Shown here: positions 42,596-52,374 of the stretch, one piece after another
Numbering within the stretch: position 1 is the first letter of the stretch
Layout: every line of letters begins with the position of its first letter
Source of the DNA: CAZPXZ01 sp965221505
GTDB taxonomy: Bacteria; Pseudomonadota; Alphaproteobacteria; Rhodobacterales; CAZPXZ01
Direction: 5' to 3'
NCBI GenBank assembly: GCA_965221505.1
Contig: CBDCSI010000002.1
Coordinates: 1,116,001-1,180,000, forward strand
Length of the DNA: 64,000 nt
Translations under genes and position numbers: made by a program
The notes under the pieces: generated by a model
Told to the model about the DNA's origin: nothing
Seen by the model: only the letters and a program-made list of their open reading frames with translations
The model's database searches: none

Positions 42596-44308
42596 ATGCG
42601 TGGCGACGGACGGCAACCGCAGACCGGCGGCGAGGCGCTGGTCGAGATGCTCCGGCGCTTCGACGTCGAGACGATGTTCGGATTGCCCGGCGACCAGACC
42701 CACATCTACGACGCCATATTCCGACGCAACGACATCCGGCATGTGCTTGTCCGCCACGAACAGGCGGCCGCGCACATGGCGGACAGCTATGCGCGCACCA
42801 CGGGAAAGGTCGGAATTTGCGACGCCACGGTCGGGCCGGGCGCCACCAACCTGATCAGCGGAATATCCGAAGCCTTTCTGTCGAGCATACCCGTCGTCGC
42901 GATCGTCTCCGACATCCGGTCCGACTGGCGCGGTCGGGATTCCTTCCAGGAAATCGACCAGACGGGCGTCTTTCGGCCGATCACGAAAGCGGTTCTCGAC
43001 GTGAACCGAATCGAGCGAATCCCGGAACTCGTGGCTCGCGCCTTCCAGGTCGCGACGACCGGGCGGCCCGGTCCCGTGATGCTGAATTTCCCGGTAGACG
43101 TGTTGCGGGGGCGCCACGCGTTCGAGGACGCCGAACTCGAGGTCGATTCGCGTTACGGCCGATTCCCTGCAAACCGCATGACGCCACCCTCGGTCGACGT
43201 CGCGAACGCACTGGACGCAATGCTCGCCGCACGACGCCCGATCATTGTCGGCGGGGGCGGGGCGATCGCGTCCGGCGCCATGGCAGAAGTGCAGGAATTG
43301 TCCGAATTGCTGGACGTTCCGGTCGCCACCACCTACATGGGCAAGGGGACGATGGCCGAGTCCCATCCGATGTGCCTCGGCCCGTTCGGATTGCTGGGTC
43401 GCCCTTCCACGAACGAGTATGTCCGGGCGGCGGATTTCGTCCTGGCCCTGGGGACGAGACTGACCAACGTCGGCACCGCCGCCTGGCGCATTCCGGACCG
43501 GAACGCCCTACTAGTCCAAGTCGATATCGAACCGACCCAGGTCGGTCGCACCTACCCGGCAAGCCAGGCGCTTCCGGGAGACGTCCGGTCCGTGCTCCAG
43601 TCCATGCTGGACATGGTCCGGTCCCGCGGCCTCGCCGTCGACAGCGCCTCGACCCGGAGGAGGGTCTCGGAGATGACCGCGCGATGGCGAAGGGAGCGCG
43701 GAATCGAATCCGGTCTCGCCCGCGACGGCGTCTCCGCACCCGTCCACCCGCTTCAGGCGATCCGCGCCCTGCGCAATACCATGAGGGAAGACGACGTCCT
43801 CGTCTGCGATTCCGGTTTCAACCAGATCTGGGGCGGGCAGTATTTTGAGGTCCGCAAGCCGGGGCGCGTCTACATGGGGCCGCGGGGTTTCGCCGTGATG
43901 GGTTTCGCTCTGCCGGCCGCCATTAGCCACGCGCTGGCCAGGCCGGACTGCCGGACGGTTGCGCTGGCCGGTGACGGCGGCTTCGCCATGACGATCCACG
44001 AGCTGGAGACGGCGCTCCGCGCGAAAGTCCCGATTACGGCCTGCATTCTCAACAATTCCAGCTTGCAATACATCAAGGAGAACCAGCGTGTCCTCCACGG
44101 CGAGCGATACCTTTCCACCGACCTTTCCGACACCGACTACGCCGCGATCGCGCGTGCCTTCGGCTGCCTCGGAATCCGTGTCGAACGGAGCGGGGAACTC
44201 GAGGACGCCTTGACCGAGGCCCTCGCGAGCGACCGGCCGGCCGTTGTGGACGTGCGTGTGATCGACGACGCGGTTCCGGACAGAATCCATCTCGCACGGT
44301 CAAGCTAA
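42596..44308 (+). CDS. Acetolactate synthase-like TPP-dependent enzyme
   Basis: A 570-residue TPP enzyme. The Pyr domain has 'LVRHEQAAAHMADSYARTTG' with catalytic Glu55 and 'ATVGPGATNLISGISEAFLS'; the middle domain 'RRPIIVGGGGAIASGAMAEV'; the PP domain 'ALAGDGGFAMTIHELETALR' (GDG at about 459) to 'CILNNSSLQYIKENQ' (Asn at about 485). 'FQEIDQTGVFRPITKAV' corresponds to the FQE-D motif of the ALS family. It follows the sulfatase after 33 bp. In this catabolic setting a carboligase or decarboxylase acting on the desulfated product is more likely than valine/isoleucine biosynthesis (inference). Confidence 0.85.
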   Translation: MRGDGRQPQTGGEALVEMLRRFDVETMFGLPGDQTHIYDAIFRRNDIRHVLVRHEQAAAHMADSYARTTGKVGICDATVGPGATNLISGISEAFLSSIPVVAIVSDIRSDWRGRDSFQEIDQTGVFRPITKAVLDVNRIERIPELVARAFQVATTGRPGPVMLNFPVDVLRGRHAFEDAELEVDSRYGRFPANRMTPPSVDVANALDAMLAARRPIIVGGGGAIASGAMAEVQELSELLDVPVATTYMGKGTMAESHPMCLGPFGLLGRPSTNEYVRAADFVLALGTRLTNVGTAAWRIPDRNALLVQVDIEPTQVGRTYPASQALPGDVRSVLQSMLDMVRSRGLAVDSASTRRRVSEMTARWRRERGIESGLARDGVSAPVHPLQAIRALRNTMREDDVLVCDSGFNQIWGGQYFEVRKPGRVYMGPRGFAVMGFALPAAISHALARPDCRTVALAGDGGFAMTIHELETALRAKVPITACILNNSSLQYIKENQRVLHGERYLSTDLSDTDYAAIARAFGCLGIRVERSGELEDALTEALASDRPAVVDVRVIDDAVPDRIHLARSS

Positions 44309-44449
44309 GCGCTCGGATCGAGCCGTCGTCGACAGAGCCGTTCCTTTCGTTGCCTCACGGCAGCAAAATCCGCTCGAAAAACGGTCCCGACGCGAGACCC
44401 GGCGCGATCGTCGGGCCGGATCGCTTCCGTCGTCCAGATTTGCTCCATA

Positions 44450-44603
44450 ATCCAAATTCGACGGTTGACGATTCCGAATTCGACGGAAAACTATTCCGAA
44501 ACGGACGAGTCGCAATTCCGAATCTGACGGTTGTCGATTCCGAATCCGACGGAAGATCGTTCCGAAACGGACGGAAGCCCATGCCGAAACGGACGAACCC
44601 TGC
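44450..44603 (+). repeat. Seven 22-bp tandem repeats ending inside the start of the ATPase gene
   Basis: Units begin at 44450, 44472, 44494, 44516, 44538, 44560 and 44582, exactly 22 bp apart. The consensus is TTCCGAAnnnGACGG followed by seven variable bases; the first unit (ATCCAAATTCGACGG) and the last (TGCCGAAACGGACG) are the most diverged. Every third unit is more alike, giving a 66-bp super-period. The last unit covers the codons for MPKRT of the ATPase. Spacing is continuous with no unique spacers, so it is not a CRISPR. Confidence 0.85.
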
Positions 44604-45849
44604 CGTCGCAACGTTTGTGGCACGGCACGCCGAGGCGCGCGTTCGCCTGGCGCTGGCCGACACCCGGATCGTCGCCGTCGTCGGACCGCGCCAGTCGGGC
44701 AAGACGACGCTTGCCCGCCGCATCGCCGATGACGACGGCCGCACGTTCGTTTCGCTGGACGACGCCCAGTATCGGGAATTCGCCCGGAACGATCCGGCAG
44801 GCTTCGTACGGAACCTGAACCGTGCGGCGATCGACGAAATCCAGCGGGCGCCGAATCTGATCCTGGAACTGAAGAGGGAGGTCGACGCGCGCCCGGATCC
44901 CGGACGATACCTGATCACGGGTTCGGTCGACCTGTTCAAGAGCGCGGTTTCGCCGGATTCCCTGGCCGGGCGCGTCGAGACGGTCGAGCTCCTGCCGTTT
45001 TCCCAGGCCGAGATCGCCGGCGCCGCCCCGCCACGCTTCCTCGAGCGAGCCTTTGCAGGCGAGTTTCCGGCCGTCGAGGAGACCGGACGCACGACAGACC
45101 TGATCCGACGCGTCGTTTCCGGAGGTTATCCGGCTGCGCTCGCCAGACCTGCCCCTTCGCGGCAAAGAGCCTGGCTACGCGCCTATGCGCGGGCGCTCGT
45201 CGAACGCGACGTCCCCGAAATCGCACCGGTAGGAAAGCGCGACGAGATGCACCGCCTGATCGACCATGCGACCCTGACGGCGGGCCGGCCGCTCAACATG
45301 TCCCGAATCGGAGCGCACGTCGGCGTCGACAGCAAGACTGTGGATCGCTGGCTCACGCTCCTGGAGCACATGTTCCTGATCCGCCGCGTTCGCGCCTGGC
45401 ACGACAACCGTTTGAAGCGGCTCGTCAAGACGCCGAAGCTCCAGTTTCTCGATTCCGGACTGCTCGCGGCCCTCCTTCGAATAGATGTCGGAGGCATTGC
45501 CCCATACCGGCAGGAACTGGGTCAACTCCTGGAGAGCTTCGTCTATGGAGAGATCGCCAAGGCGATCGCGCTCTCGGACGGCATGACGACCGTCTCGCGC
45601 TTTCGCGACAAGGACGGCATGGAGGTCGATCTCGTCCTCGAACGCTCTGCCGGCGCCACCGTGGGGATCGAAGTCAAGGCTGGGGCGACGGCCCACCCCG
45701 ACGACTTCAGGGGGTTGCGACGATTGAAGGACGCATTGGGCGACCGGTTCGCCTGCGGCATCCTGCTTCACGACGGCGAACGCGTTCAACAGGTTGGGCC
45801 ACGACTCTTCGCAATGCCGCTCAAGTCTCTCTGGGAATCAGGAGAATGA
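44581..45849 (+). CDS. AAA ATPase with DUF4143 (PD-(D/E)XK-like) C-terminal domain
   Basis: A 422-residue protein of the common AAA_14/DUF4143 family, whose function is not established. Walker A 'GPRQSGKTT' is at 35-43, Walker B-like 'AAIDEIQRAPNLI' at about 80-92, sensor 'LITGSVDLF'. The C-terminal part has a winged-helix-like 'GVDSKTVDRWLTLLEHMFLI', 'KLQFLDSGLLAALL', and a nuclease-like core: 'EVDLVLE' then 'VGIEVKAGAT' (D..E-x-K). The ATG at 44581 has GGAAG five bases upstream. The frame is open upstream across the 22-bp repeats to at least 44350, so a longer protein with two 22-residue repeats is possible. It is monocistronic. Confidence 0.8.
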   Translation: MPKRTNPAVATFVARHAEARVRLALADTRIVAVVGPRQSGKTTLARRIADDDGRTFVSLDDAQYREFARNDPAGFVRNLNRAAIDEIQRAPNLILELKREVDARPDPGRYLITGSVDLFKSAVSPDSLAGRVETVELLPFSQAEIAGAAPPRFLERAFAGEFPAVEETGRTTDLIRRVVSGGYPAALARPAPSRQRAWLRAYARALVERDVPEIAPVGKRDEMHRLIDHATLTAGRPLNMSRIGAHVGVDSKTVDRWLTLLEHMFLIRRVRAWHDNRLKRLVKTPKLQFLDSGLLAALLRIDVGGIAPYRQELGQLLESFVYGEIAKAIALSDGMTTVSRFRDKDGMEVDLVLERSAGATVGIEVKAGATAHPDDFRGLRRLKDALGDRFACGILLHDGERVQQVGPRLFAMPLKSLWESGE

Positions 45850-46277
45850 CCGTCGGGCAGCGGCGGAAAGCTGTCCGATCGCCGATCGTCCGGTCCTCGT
45901 CCGCAGGGATGCAAATCCCCGTTCGCCGGGAACGCACTCGCGCGCCGCGATCAACGCGGTTCCGATCCGGCGTTGACGGACGCTTGCGAAACGTGCGGCT
46001 TCCCCGGACCTGACGCCGGGCGAATCAGGACGGCGAATCGCCGCGCATACCCCGCGCTCCTCGAGAGGCCGGGCGCATTTCCGGTCGGACCGGTGAGCGC
46101 AGGACAGGAGCGATCGACGCTCGCATTGCAGTATCCGCGCCCGACTCGGACGCCGCCTCCAGCCATCCCACCGCAACCGCCCGCACGACGCGTGCCGGGC
46201 TCCGTTTCCAAGGCGAAGAGGATTCCCCTCGTCGCGGTCGTGGGCACTCCTTCTTCGAGCGCCTCCCGAACCCTCGA
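45850..46277. other. ~430-bp gap between convergent genes
   Basis: The ATPase gene (plus) and the outer-membrane protein gene (minus) converge here. I see no gene, RNA or clear terminator. The open frames are shadows. Confidence 0.4.
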
Positions 46278-47192
46278 TCAGAAGGCGTGCCGCAACGAGA
46301 TCCACAATCCGCTGGTACGCAGGCGCGCCCTCGACTTGCCCTGATTGATGTCCGGGTTGTCCGGGTTGAACAAACCGCGTCCGTCACGCCAGATGACATA
46401 TCCCCCGCCGCTCGGGGTCGTAACCGCTCCGAGGTCCGTGATCCGCAGGGCTACTTCGAGCGTAAGCCGATCCGTCAGCGGACGGGCAGCCCCGGCCGAC
46501 AGCGTCCAGGCGAGATCCCGTTCGCCGCCCCCCGGAATCACGGTAGCGGTGTTCCGGAAGTTCATCTGCGTCGTCCCGATCCGGTTGTAGGAGAGACCCA
46601 CGCCCGCACCGAGAAAGAGCCGAACGTCGTCGGCATCGGACATCGCCGGCAGATCCAGATAGGCAGAAATCAGTGCCGTGGTCGCCGAAGCCTTCGCCGT
46701 GACCGGGTAGGACGGATACTGATCGTTCGGCGCAAGAAAGTTCGACTCTCCCCGGAACGCGATGTCCGGCCGATGCTGCAACACGCCCTCGACCCGGACA
46801 CGGTTCGATACGGCAGTACCCAACCCGAGCTCGAAGCCCGTGACGCTGCCGAAGTCGCCGTACGCCCCGTAGGTTCTTCCGTCGGGGCCGGTGCCGCACC
46901 CGTAGAGGCGCACGCGGCTGCCCGGATCGATGTCGCAATCGAAGAACTTCGTATCGTGCGAGCGCTCCGCACCGGCTCCCGCACGGACGTATCGTCGCCC
47001 CGACACCAGCGCGTCCAGAATCCCGGCCTTCGACTCCGATACCGCCGACGCCCCGGACGATCGTTCGCCGGCCGAGGACTCGCCTCCTGCGTCGCTAGCC
47101 GCGTTTCCGCCGAAGACGTCCCCGGAAGCAAAGACCGCGAGGATCAGGACAACCCCCAGGACGCATTTCGTTCGTGGACAAGACTCTGTCAC
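46278..47192 (-). CDS. Putative outer-membrane beta-barrel protein
   Basis: A 304-residue protein. The start is a GTG at 47192 (read as M) giving 'TESCPRTKCVLGVVLILAVF', a signal peptide cut near SGDVFGG; a longer upstream frame is arginine-rich and unlikely. The mature part has alternating hydrophobic strands ('RRYVRAGAGAERSHDT', 'FGSVTGFELGLGTAVSNRV', 'VRLFLGAGVGLSYNRIGTTQ', 'LTLEVALRITDLG') and ends 'SGLWISLRHAF' with the C-terminal Phe used for outer-membrane assembly. It resembles OmpA-like or opacity-type surface barrels. Ligand and role are unknown. It is divergent from mutY. Confidence 0.7.
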   Translation of the reverse strand: MTESCPRTKCVLGVVLILAVFASGDVFGGNAASDAGGESSAGERSSGASAVSESKAGILDALVSGRRYVRAGAGAERSHDTKFFDCDIDPGSRVRLYGCGTGPDGRTYGAYGDFGSVTGFELGLGTAVSNRVRVEGVLQHRPDIAFRGESNFLAPNDQYPSYPVTAKASATTALISAYLDLPAMSDADDVRLFLGAGVGLSYNRIGTTQMNFRNTATVIPGGGERDLAWTLSAGAARPLTDRLTLEVALRITDLGAVTTPSGGGYVIWRDGRGLFNPDNPDINQGKSRARLRTSGLWISLRHAF

Positions 47193-47645
47193 TCTTCTGC
47201 CTCCCGCTCGGCGGCGATACGGCCGCTCGCCTTGCCGGCTCCGTCGAACCAGGCGCCTGCACCTGTGCGACGCGACAAGACCATTCGACCCGCAAGCAAG
47301 CGACGATGCAAGCGGTCCGGCAGGCGGGGAGGTCACGCGCCCCACGGGAACGTGCTGTGGAGTACGGCTCCGAAAGGGACAGGGAGCGGGCGCGTTGCCG
47401 AGACGGAGCCGAGGACAAGTCGACTTCGCCTCCGCGGCAATCCGGACCGCGGCGCCTCCGCCGCAACCGTCTGTCGAGCAGGGGGCGGTCAAGAGGCCGA
47501 ACGGCGGGCGCGGTATGCTCCCGACCGGGAAGACTCCCCTGACGGGGGGCCCGTTCGCTCTTATCTCCGCGTCTCGCTCGCAATCCGGCGCCGGGTCGCG
47601 TAGGCGGCCGCGCTCGCTCTTCCCCGGACAGGAAGAGGTAGGCAA
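47193..47645. other. ~450-bp divergent intergenic region
   Basis: This is the divergent region between the outer-membrane protein gene (minus) and mutY (plus). It must contain both promoters, but no clear -35/-10 pair stands out. Open frames through it are extensions or shadows. Confidence 0.4.
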
Positions 47646-48821
<1,176 letters not shown>

Positions 48822-48868
48822 CGGCCGGAACCGCCGACAGATCGCCTGCGCCGCCGCCCCGCGCCGGG

Positions 48869-49774
48869 TCAGCCCCGAAACCGAAAATCCGGCGGACCGT
48901 CGTAGCCCGTTTCCGCAACCAGTACCGCACCTTCGAGCGCGTTCCCCCGAAGCTGCGGCTCGCTCAGTCCGAATCTGGCGGAAGTGACGATCAGCCTCCC
49001 GGAACCGGCAAAGGCGCAGCTGGTCGGATTGGTGACCGGCACCTCGACCTCGAGGTCCACGGACCCGTCCGGAGTGATGCGGATTACCCGTCCCCCGCCC
49101 CAGCGCGCGTTCCAGAGGCAACCGTCGTGATCGATGCAGGATCCGTCCGGCAATCCGTGCCGATACCCCTCCAGCAACACTCGGCGCCCGCGGATCTCAC
49201 CGCTGTCGTCGTCGTAGTCGAAGGCGAAGATCGCGTTACGCAGCGTGTCGCCGAAATAGAACCTCCTCCGATCCGGGGACCACGCCATGGTGTTGGAAAT
49301 CCCGAACTCCGGCTCCGTGTGGCGCGTGACCCGGCCGTCCGGGTCGAGCCGAAACAGCGCGCCGATGTGGCGGTCCATCGCCCGCTCGCTGCCGTCCGGA
49401 TTCAGGTTGGTCTGCATCGAGCCGGCCCAGTATCGACCCGAGGGGTCGCACTTGCATTCGTTCAGGCGATTCCCCGGCGTGGGATCGGGCATGCAGACTT
49501 TCTGCACCGCGCCGGTTTCGAAATCGAGAAATCCGACGCCCGAGGCCTGTGCGACGACGGCCCCGCCCTCCGCTCTCAGCGCGACCGCCGTCGGAAAGTC
49601 GCCCGTCTTCCAGGTCGTCATCTTGCCGTTCGAGATCCGATGCACCGACTTGCCGGTGATGTCCACGAAATACAGGTTGCCGGTGCGTTCGTCCCAGACC
49701 GGACACTCCGAGAGCTGGGAGCGAAAGTCTGCGGCGGGCGCGAAGTCGGCCGCTGCGGGCACTCGTCGGGTCAT
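48869..49774 (-). CDS. SMP-30/gluconolactonase family protein (sugar lactonase)
   Basis: A 301-residue six-bladed beta-propeller. The metal-ligand glutamate lies in 'LSECPVWDERTGNLYFVDIT' (Glu at about 23). Other family marks are 'NRLNECKCDPSGRYWAGSM', 'NTMAWSPDRRRFYFGDT' and 'PDGSCIDHDGCLWNARWGGG', which contribute Asn and Asp ligands. It hydrolyses sugar lactones to aldonic acids. It is the last gene of the 53864-48869 run and starts 4 bp after the enolase-superfamily gene. With the SDR (sugar or sugar-acid oxidation) and the dehydratase it makes a coherent oxidative sugar route. Confidence 0.9.
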   Translation of the reverse strand: MTRRVPAAADFAPAADFRSQLSECPVWDERTGNLYFVDITGKSVHRISNGKMTTWKTGDFPTAVALRAEGGAVVAQASGVGFLDFETGAVQKVCMPDPTPGNRLNECKCDPSGRYWAGSMQTNLNPDGSERAMDRHIGALFRLDPDGRVTRHTEPEFGISNTMAWSPDRRRFYFGDTLRNAIFAFDYDDDSGEIRGRRVLLEGYRHGLPDGSCIDHDGCLWNARWGGGRVIRITPDGSVDLEVEVPVTNPTSCAFAGSGRLIVTSARFGLSEPQLRGNALEGAVLVAETGYDGPPDFRFRG

Positions 49775-49778
49775 CGGT

Positions 49779-51023
49779 CTATTCCATGTCTTCTACGGGC
49801 ACGCTCGGGTCGGCCCAGCGCGTATTCGGAACCAGGGAGAACCATCCGGCCCGGCCCGGATCCCGATCGTAGGGATACCCGCCGAACTCGCGGAAGAGCT
49901 CCGCGTATTCCGCCAACTTGTCGCGGTCCAGCTCGACGCCGAGGCCAGGCCCGTCGGGGACCCGGATCGCCCCGTTCTCGTATTTCATCGGGCCGCCCAG
50001 GATTACGTCGTCGCGCAGGTGGTGGTAATGCGCATCGGCCGAAAAGACGAGGCCGGGCAGGACGGCACCGAGGTGCAGCATGGTCGCAAGCTGAATTCCG
50101 AGTTCGCCCGAGGAGTGTACGGCGATGCCCAGCTGAAAGGTCTCGCAGACGCCGGCCGCCTTCACGCATCGGCGGATTCCGCCCCAGAACGTCGTATCGA
50201 GCAAGACGACGTCCACCGCCGGGTGCAGCACGTTCGCCGACAGTTGCTCGAAATCGACCACGACCGTATTGGTCGCCGTCGGAATTCGCACCGCCTCCCG
50301 GACCCGGCGCATCCCGTTCAGCCCCCAAGTGGGGTCCTCGAAGTAGTCGTTGTTCAGATCCTCGATCGCCCGGCCGAATCGAATGGCCTGCTCCACCGAG
50401 AAGGCCGCGTTGGGGTCGTAACGGACGCTGTCCCCAGAAAACTCGGACGCCAGCGCACGGAACAGCTCGAGTTCGTAGTCCGGCGGAAAGACGCCGGCCT
50501 TCAGCTTGTGCGAGCGGAATCCGTAGCGGTTCTTCAGCGAGTGGGCGGCCGCCAGCAGCTGGTCCGCAGTGCGTACCTCGCCGCCCGCATCTGGATCGTC
50601 GTAGCGAAAGAACAGGTAGGACGCGAAGTCGACCGCATCGCGCAGCCTTCCGCCTAGGAGATCGCAGACCGGAACGCCGAGCGACTTTCCGACGATATCC
50701 AGGCAGGCGAACTCGATCGCCGCGTGAAGCTGGGTACGGTTGTTGTACAGGCTTGCGGTCGGGTTGCAGACCTTAAACCAGAGAGCCTCGAATTCGAACG
50801 GGTCGTGCCCGACCAGATACTGTTTGAGCTGGCGGAACGCCGCCTCGGCCGACTCTCCTCCCCCGCCCATCTCGCCGAGTCCGATCAATCCGTCTTCGGC
50901 CTCCACCTCCACAATGGTGCGCACGAACCTTCCCCAATGCGCGCCGTTCGAGTGCCGGATCGGCGCTTCGAGCGGAACCGCGACCGTAGTCGCCCGGATG
51001 TCTGCAATCCTCGGACGTCTCAT
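49779..51023 (-). CDS. Mandelate racemase/muconate lactonizing (enolase superfamily) sugar-acid dehydratase, glucarate-dehydratase-like
   Basis: A 414-residue enolase-superfamily enzyme. The start at 51023 (MRRPRIADIRATTV) has AGGG upstream; an ATG six codons earlier lacks a site. The capping domain is 'VPLEAPIRHSNGAHWGRFVR'. The barrel carries the K-x-K pair 'GFRSHKLKAGVFPP' (Lys173, Lys175), metal ligands near Asp203 ('VRYDPNAAF'), Glu229 ('YFEDPTWG') and Asn252 ('TATNTVV'), and His303 in 'IAVHSSGELGIQLA'. K-x-K plus this His arrangement is the glucarate dehydratase type. It would dehydrate an aldaric or aldonic acid to a 2-keto-3-deoxy acid. The exact sugar is unknown. Confidence 0.88.
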   Translation of the reverse strand: MRRPRIADIRATTVAVPLEAPIRHSNGAHWGRFVRTIVEVEAEDGLIGLGEMGGGGESAEAAFRQLKQYLVGHDPFEFEALWFKVCNPTASLYNNRTQLHAAIEFACLDIVGKSLGVPVCDLLGGRLRDAVDFASYLFFRYDDPDAGGEVRTADQLLAAAHSLKNRYGFRSHKLKAGVFPPDYELELFRALASEFSGDSVRYDPNAAFSVEQAIRFGRAIEDLNNDYFEDPTWGLNGMRRVREAVRIPTATNTVVVDFEQLSANVLHPAVDVVLLDTTFWGGIRRCVKAAGVCETFQLGIAVHSSGELGIQLATMLHLGAVLPGLVFSADAHYHHLRDDVILGGPMKYENGAIRVPDGPGLGVELDRDKLAEYAELFREFGGYPYDRDPGRAGWFSLVPNTRWADPSVPVEDME

Positions 51024-51150
51024 GAGCCAATACCCTGGCATGCGACTTGACGACGCCGCGCTCCGGCGGTGCAGAAGCCGCGGCCGAGACGACGCAGGAG
51101 CGCATCCGGATCACCGGAGCGAGAGTGCGGTCCGGCTTCCCGTTCCGTGT

Positions 51151-52347
51151 TCACGGCAAACTCCGATTCGCGCGCCGCAGCGCCTGAAGGACCTCATGGC
51201 AGGCGGAGAGCGGATGATAGTCGGTCTTGGCCGGCGGACTCTTGAGGTCGCTGTATCTGGACCCGCCGGAATCCAGTATCCGGTACCAGCCGCCATACCG
51301 GTGATCGACGAAGTTCCGGTCCGCATACGTCCAGAATCGGTCGTACCAGCGCCAGTATTTCGCTTCCTCCGTCTCCAGCGCCAGCAGCGCGGCCGCTGCG
51401 AGGCTCTCCGAGAACACCCAGTAGTACTGGTCGGTGTCCAGAACGGCTCCGTCCGGAGCGAACGCGTACCGGATCGCCCCGGTTTCCGGCACCCAGGCCG
51501 TGTCCATCGCGGAATCGAACAGGAAGCGCGCTTTCGGCACCATCCAGTCCCGCGGCCGGTTCCGGTGCAGGAGGAGCAACAGCTTGGACCATTCCGCAAA
51601 ATGTCCGGGCAGGTAGCCGTACGGACGAAACAGGTTTCGGGGATCGTCCCGGTTGTACTCCCAGTCATGGGTCCAGTCTTGGCGATAGTGCTCCCAGACC
51701 AGGCCGTCCGCCGGTGCGGCGAGGTCGATACAGATGCGCTGCGCCAGCGTCTCGGCCCGGTCGAGAAAGGGAACGGCTCCCGTCGCCTCATGCGCCGCCA
51801 TCATGGCTTCGCACATGTGCATGTTGGCGTTCTGTCCGCGGTATTCCTCGACGGCGGACCAGTCCCCGGCCCGGATCTCGTCCGCATAGAGCCTTGCGTC
51901 CGGCTCCCAGAACCGCGCCTCCAGCAAGGCGTGGACATCCTCGAGAAGCGCGTCCGCTCCCTCCACGCCGGCCTTGCGCGCGCCGGCCGCGGCGAGCAGG
52001 ACGAACGCATGTCCGTAGCAGTGGCGGGTTCCGTCGTCGACGTCCCGGCCGTTCAGCACCCATGCATAGCCGCCGTCCGCCTGCCGGTGGCGTTCCTGCA
52101 GGAACCGCACCCCGTGTGCCGCGGCGTCGCGATACCGGTCTTCTCCCAGCACGATCGACGAAAGCGAGAAATTGTAGACGAACCGGCAGGTGCCGACGAG
52201 GTGCTTCGTCATCCGGTCGAAGACCGATCCGTCGTCCCGCAATTGGTTGATATAGCCGCCGAATTCCGTATCCATGCATGTCGGGTAGTAGAATTCGACG
52301 ATGCTCCGGATGTGGGCCCTGAGATAGTCGGGATGCCTGAATTTCAT
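51151..52347 (-). CDS. AGE-family (N-acylglucosamine 2-epimerase-like) epimerase/isomerase
   Basis: A 398-residue (alpha/alpha)6-barrel enzyme. Typical stretches are 'MDTEFGGYINQLRDDGSVFD', 'KHLVGTCRFVYNFSL', 'DGGYAWVLNGRDVDDGTRHC', 'YGHAFVLLAAAGARKAGV' with a catalytic-type His, 'NANMHMCEAMMAAHEATG', and 'PGHFAEWSKLLLLLHR' with the second His. Family members interconvert aldoses and ketoses or epimerise at C2 (mannose isomerase, cellobiose epimerase, sulfoquinovose isomerase). It is co-directional with the SDR (27 bp gap) and the dehydratase. It would isomerise the imported sugar before or beside oxidation (inference). Confidence 0.85.
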   Translation of the reverse strand: MKFRHPDYLRAHIRSIVEFYYPTCMDTEFGGYINQLRDDGSVFDRMTKHLVGTCRFVYNFSLSSIVLGEDRYRDAAAHGVRFLQERHRQADGGYAWVLNGRDVDDGTRHCYGHAFVLLAAAGARKAGVEGADALLEDVHALLEARFWEPDARLYADEIRAGDWSAVEEYRGQNANMHMCEAMMAAHEATGAVPFLDRAETLAQRICIDLAAPADGLVWEHYRQDWTHDWEYNRDDPRNLFRPYGYLPGHFAEWSKLLLLLHRNRPRDWMVPKARFLFDSAMDTAWVPETGAIRYAFAPDGAVLDTDQYYWVFSESLAAAALLALETEEAKYWRWYDRFWTYADRNFVDHRYGGWYRILDSGGSRYSDLKSPPAKTDYHPLSACHEVLQALRRANRSLP

Positions 52348-52374
52348 GACTGCGCTTCCCGGTCCGCCCGTTTC

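Noticed and set aside
44450..44603. CRISPR array
   Set aside because: The 22-bp units are contiguous without unique spacers, and no cas gene is nearby. It is a simple tandem repeat.
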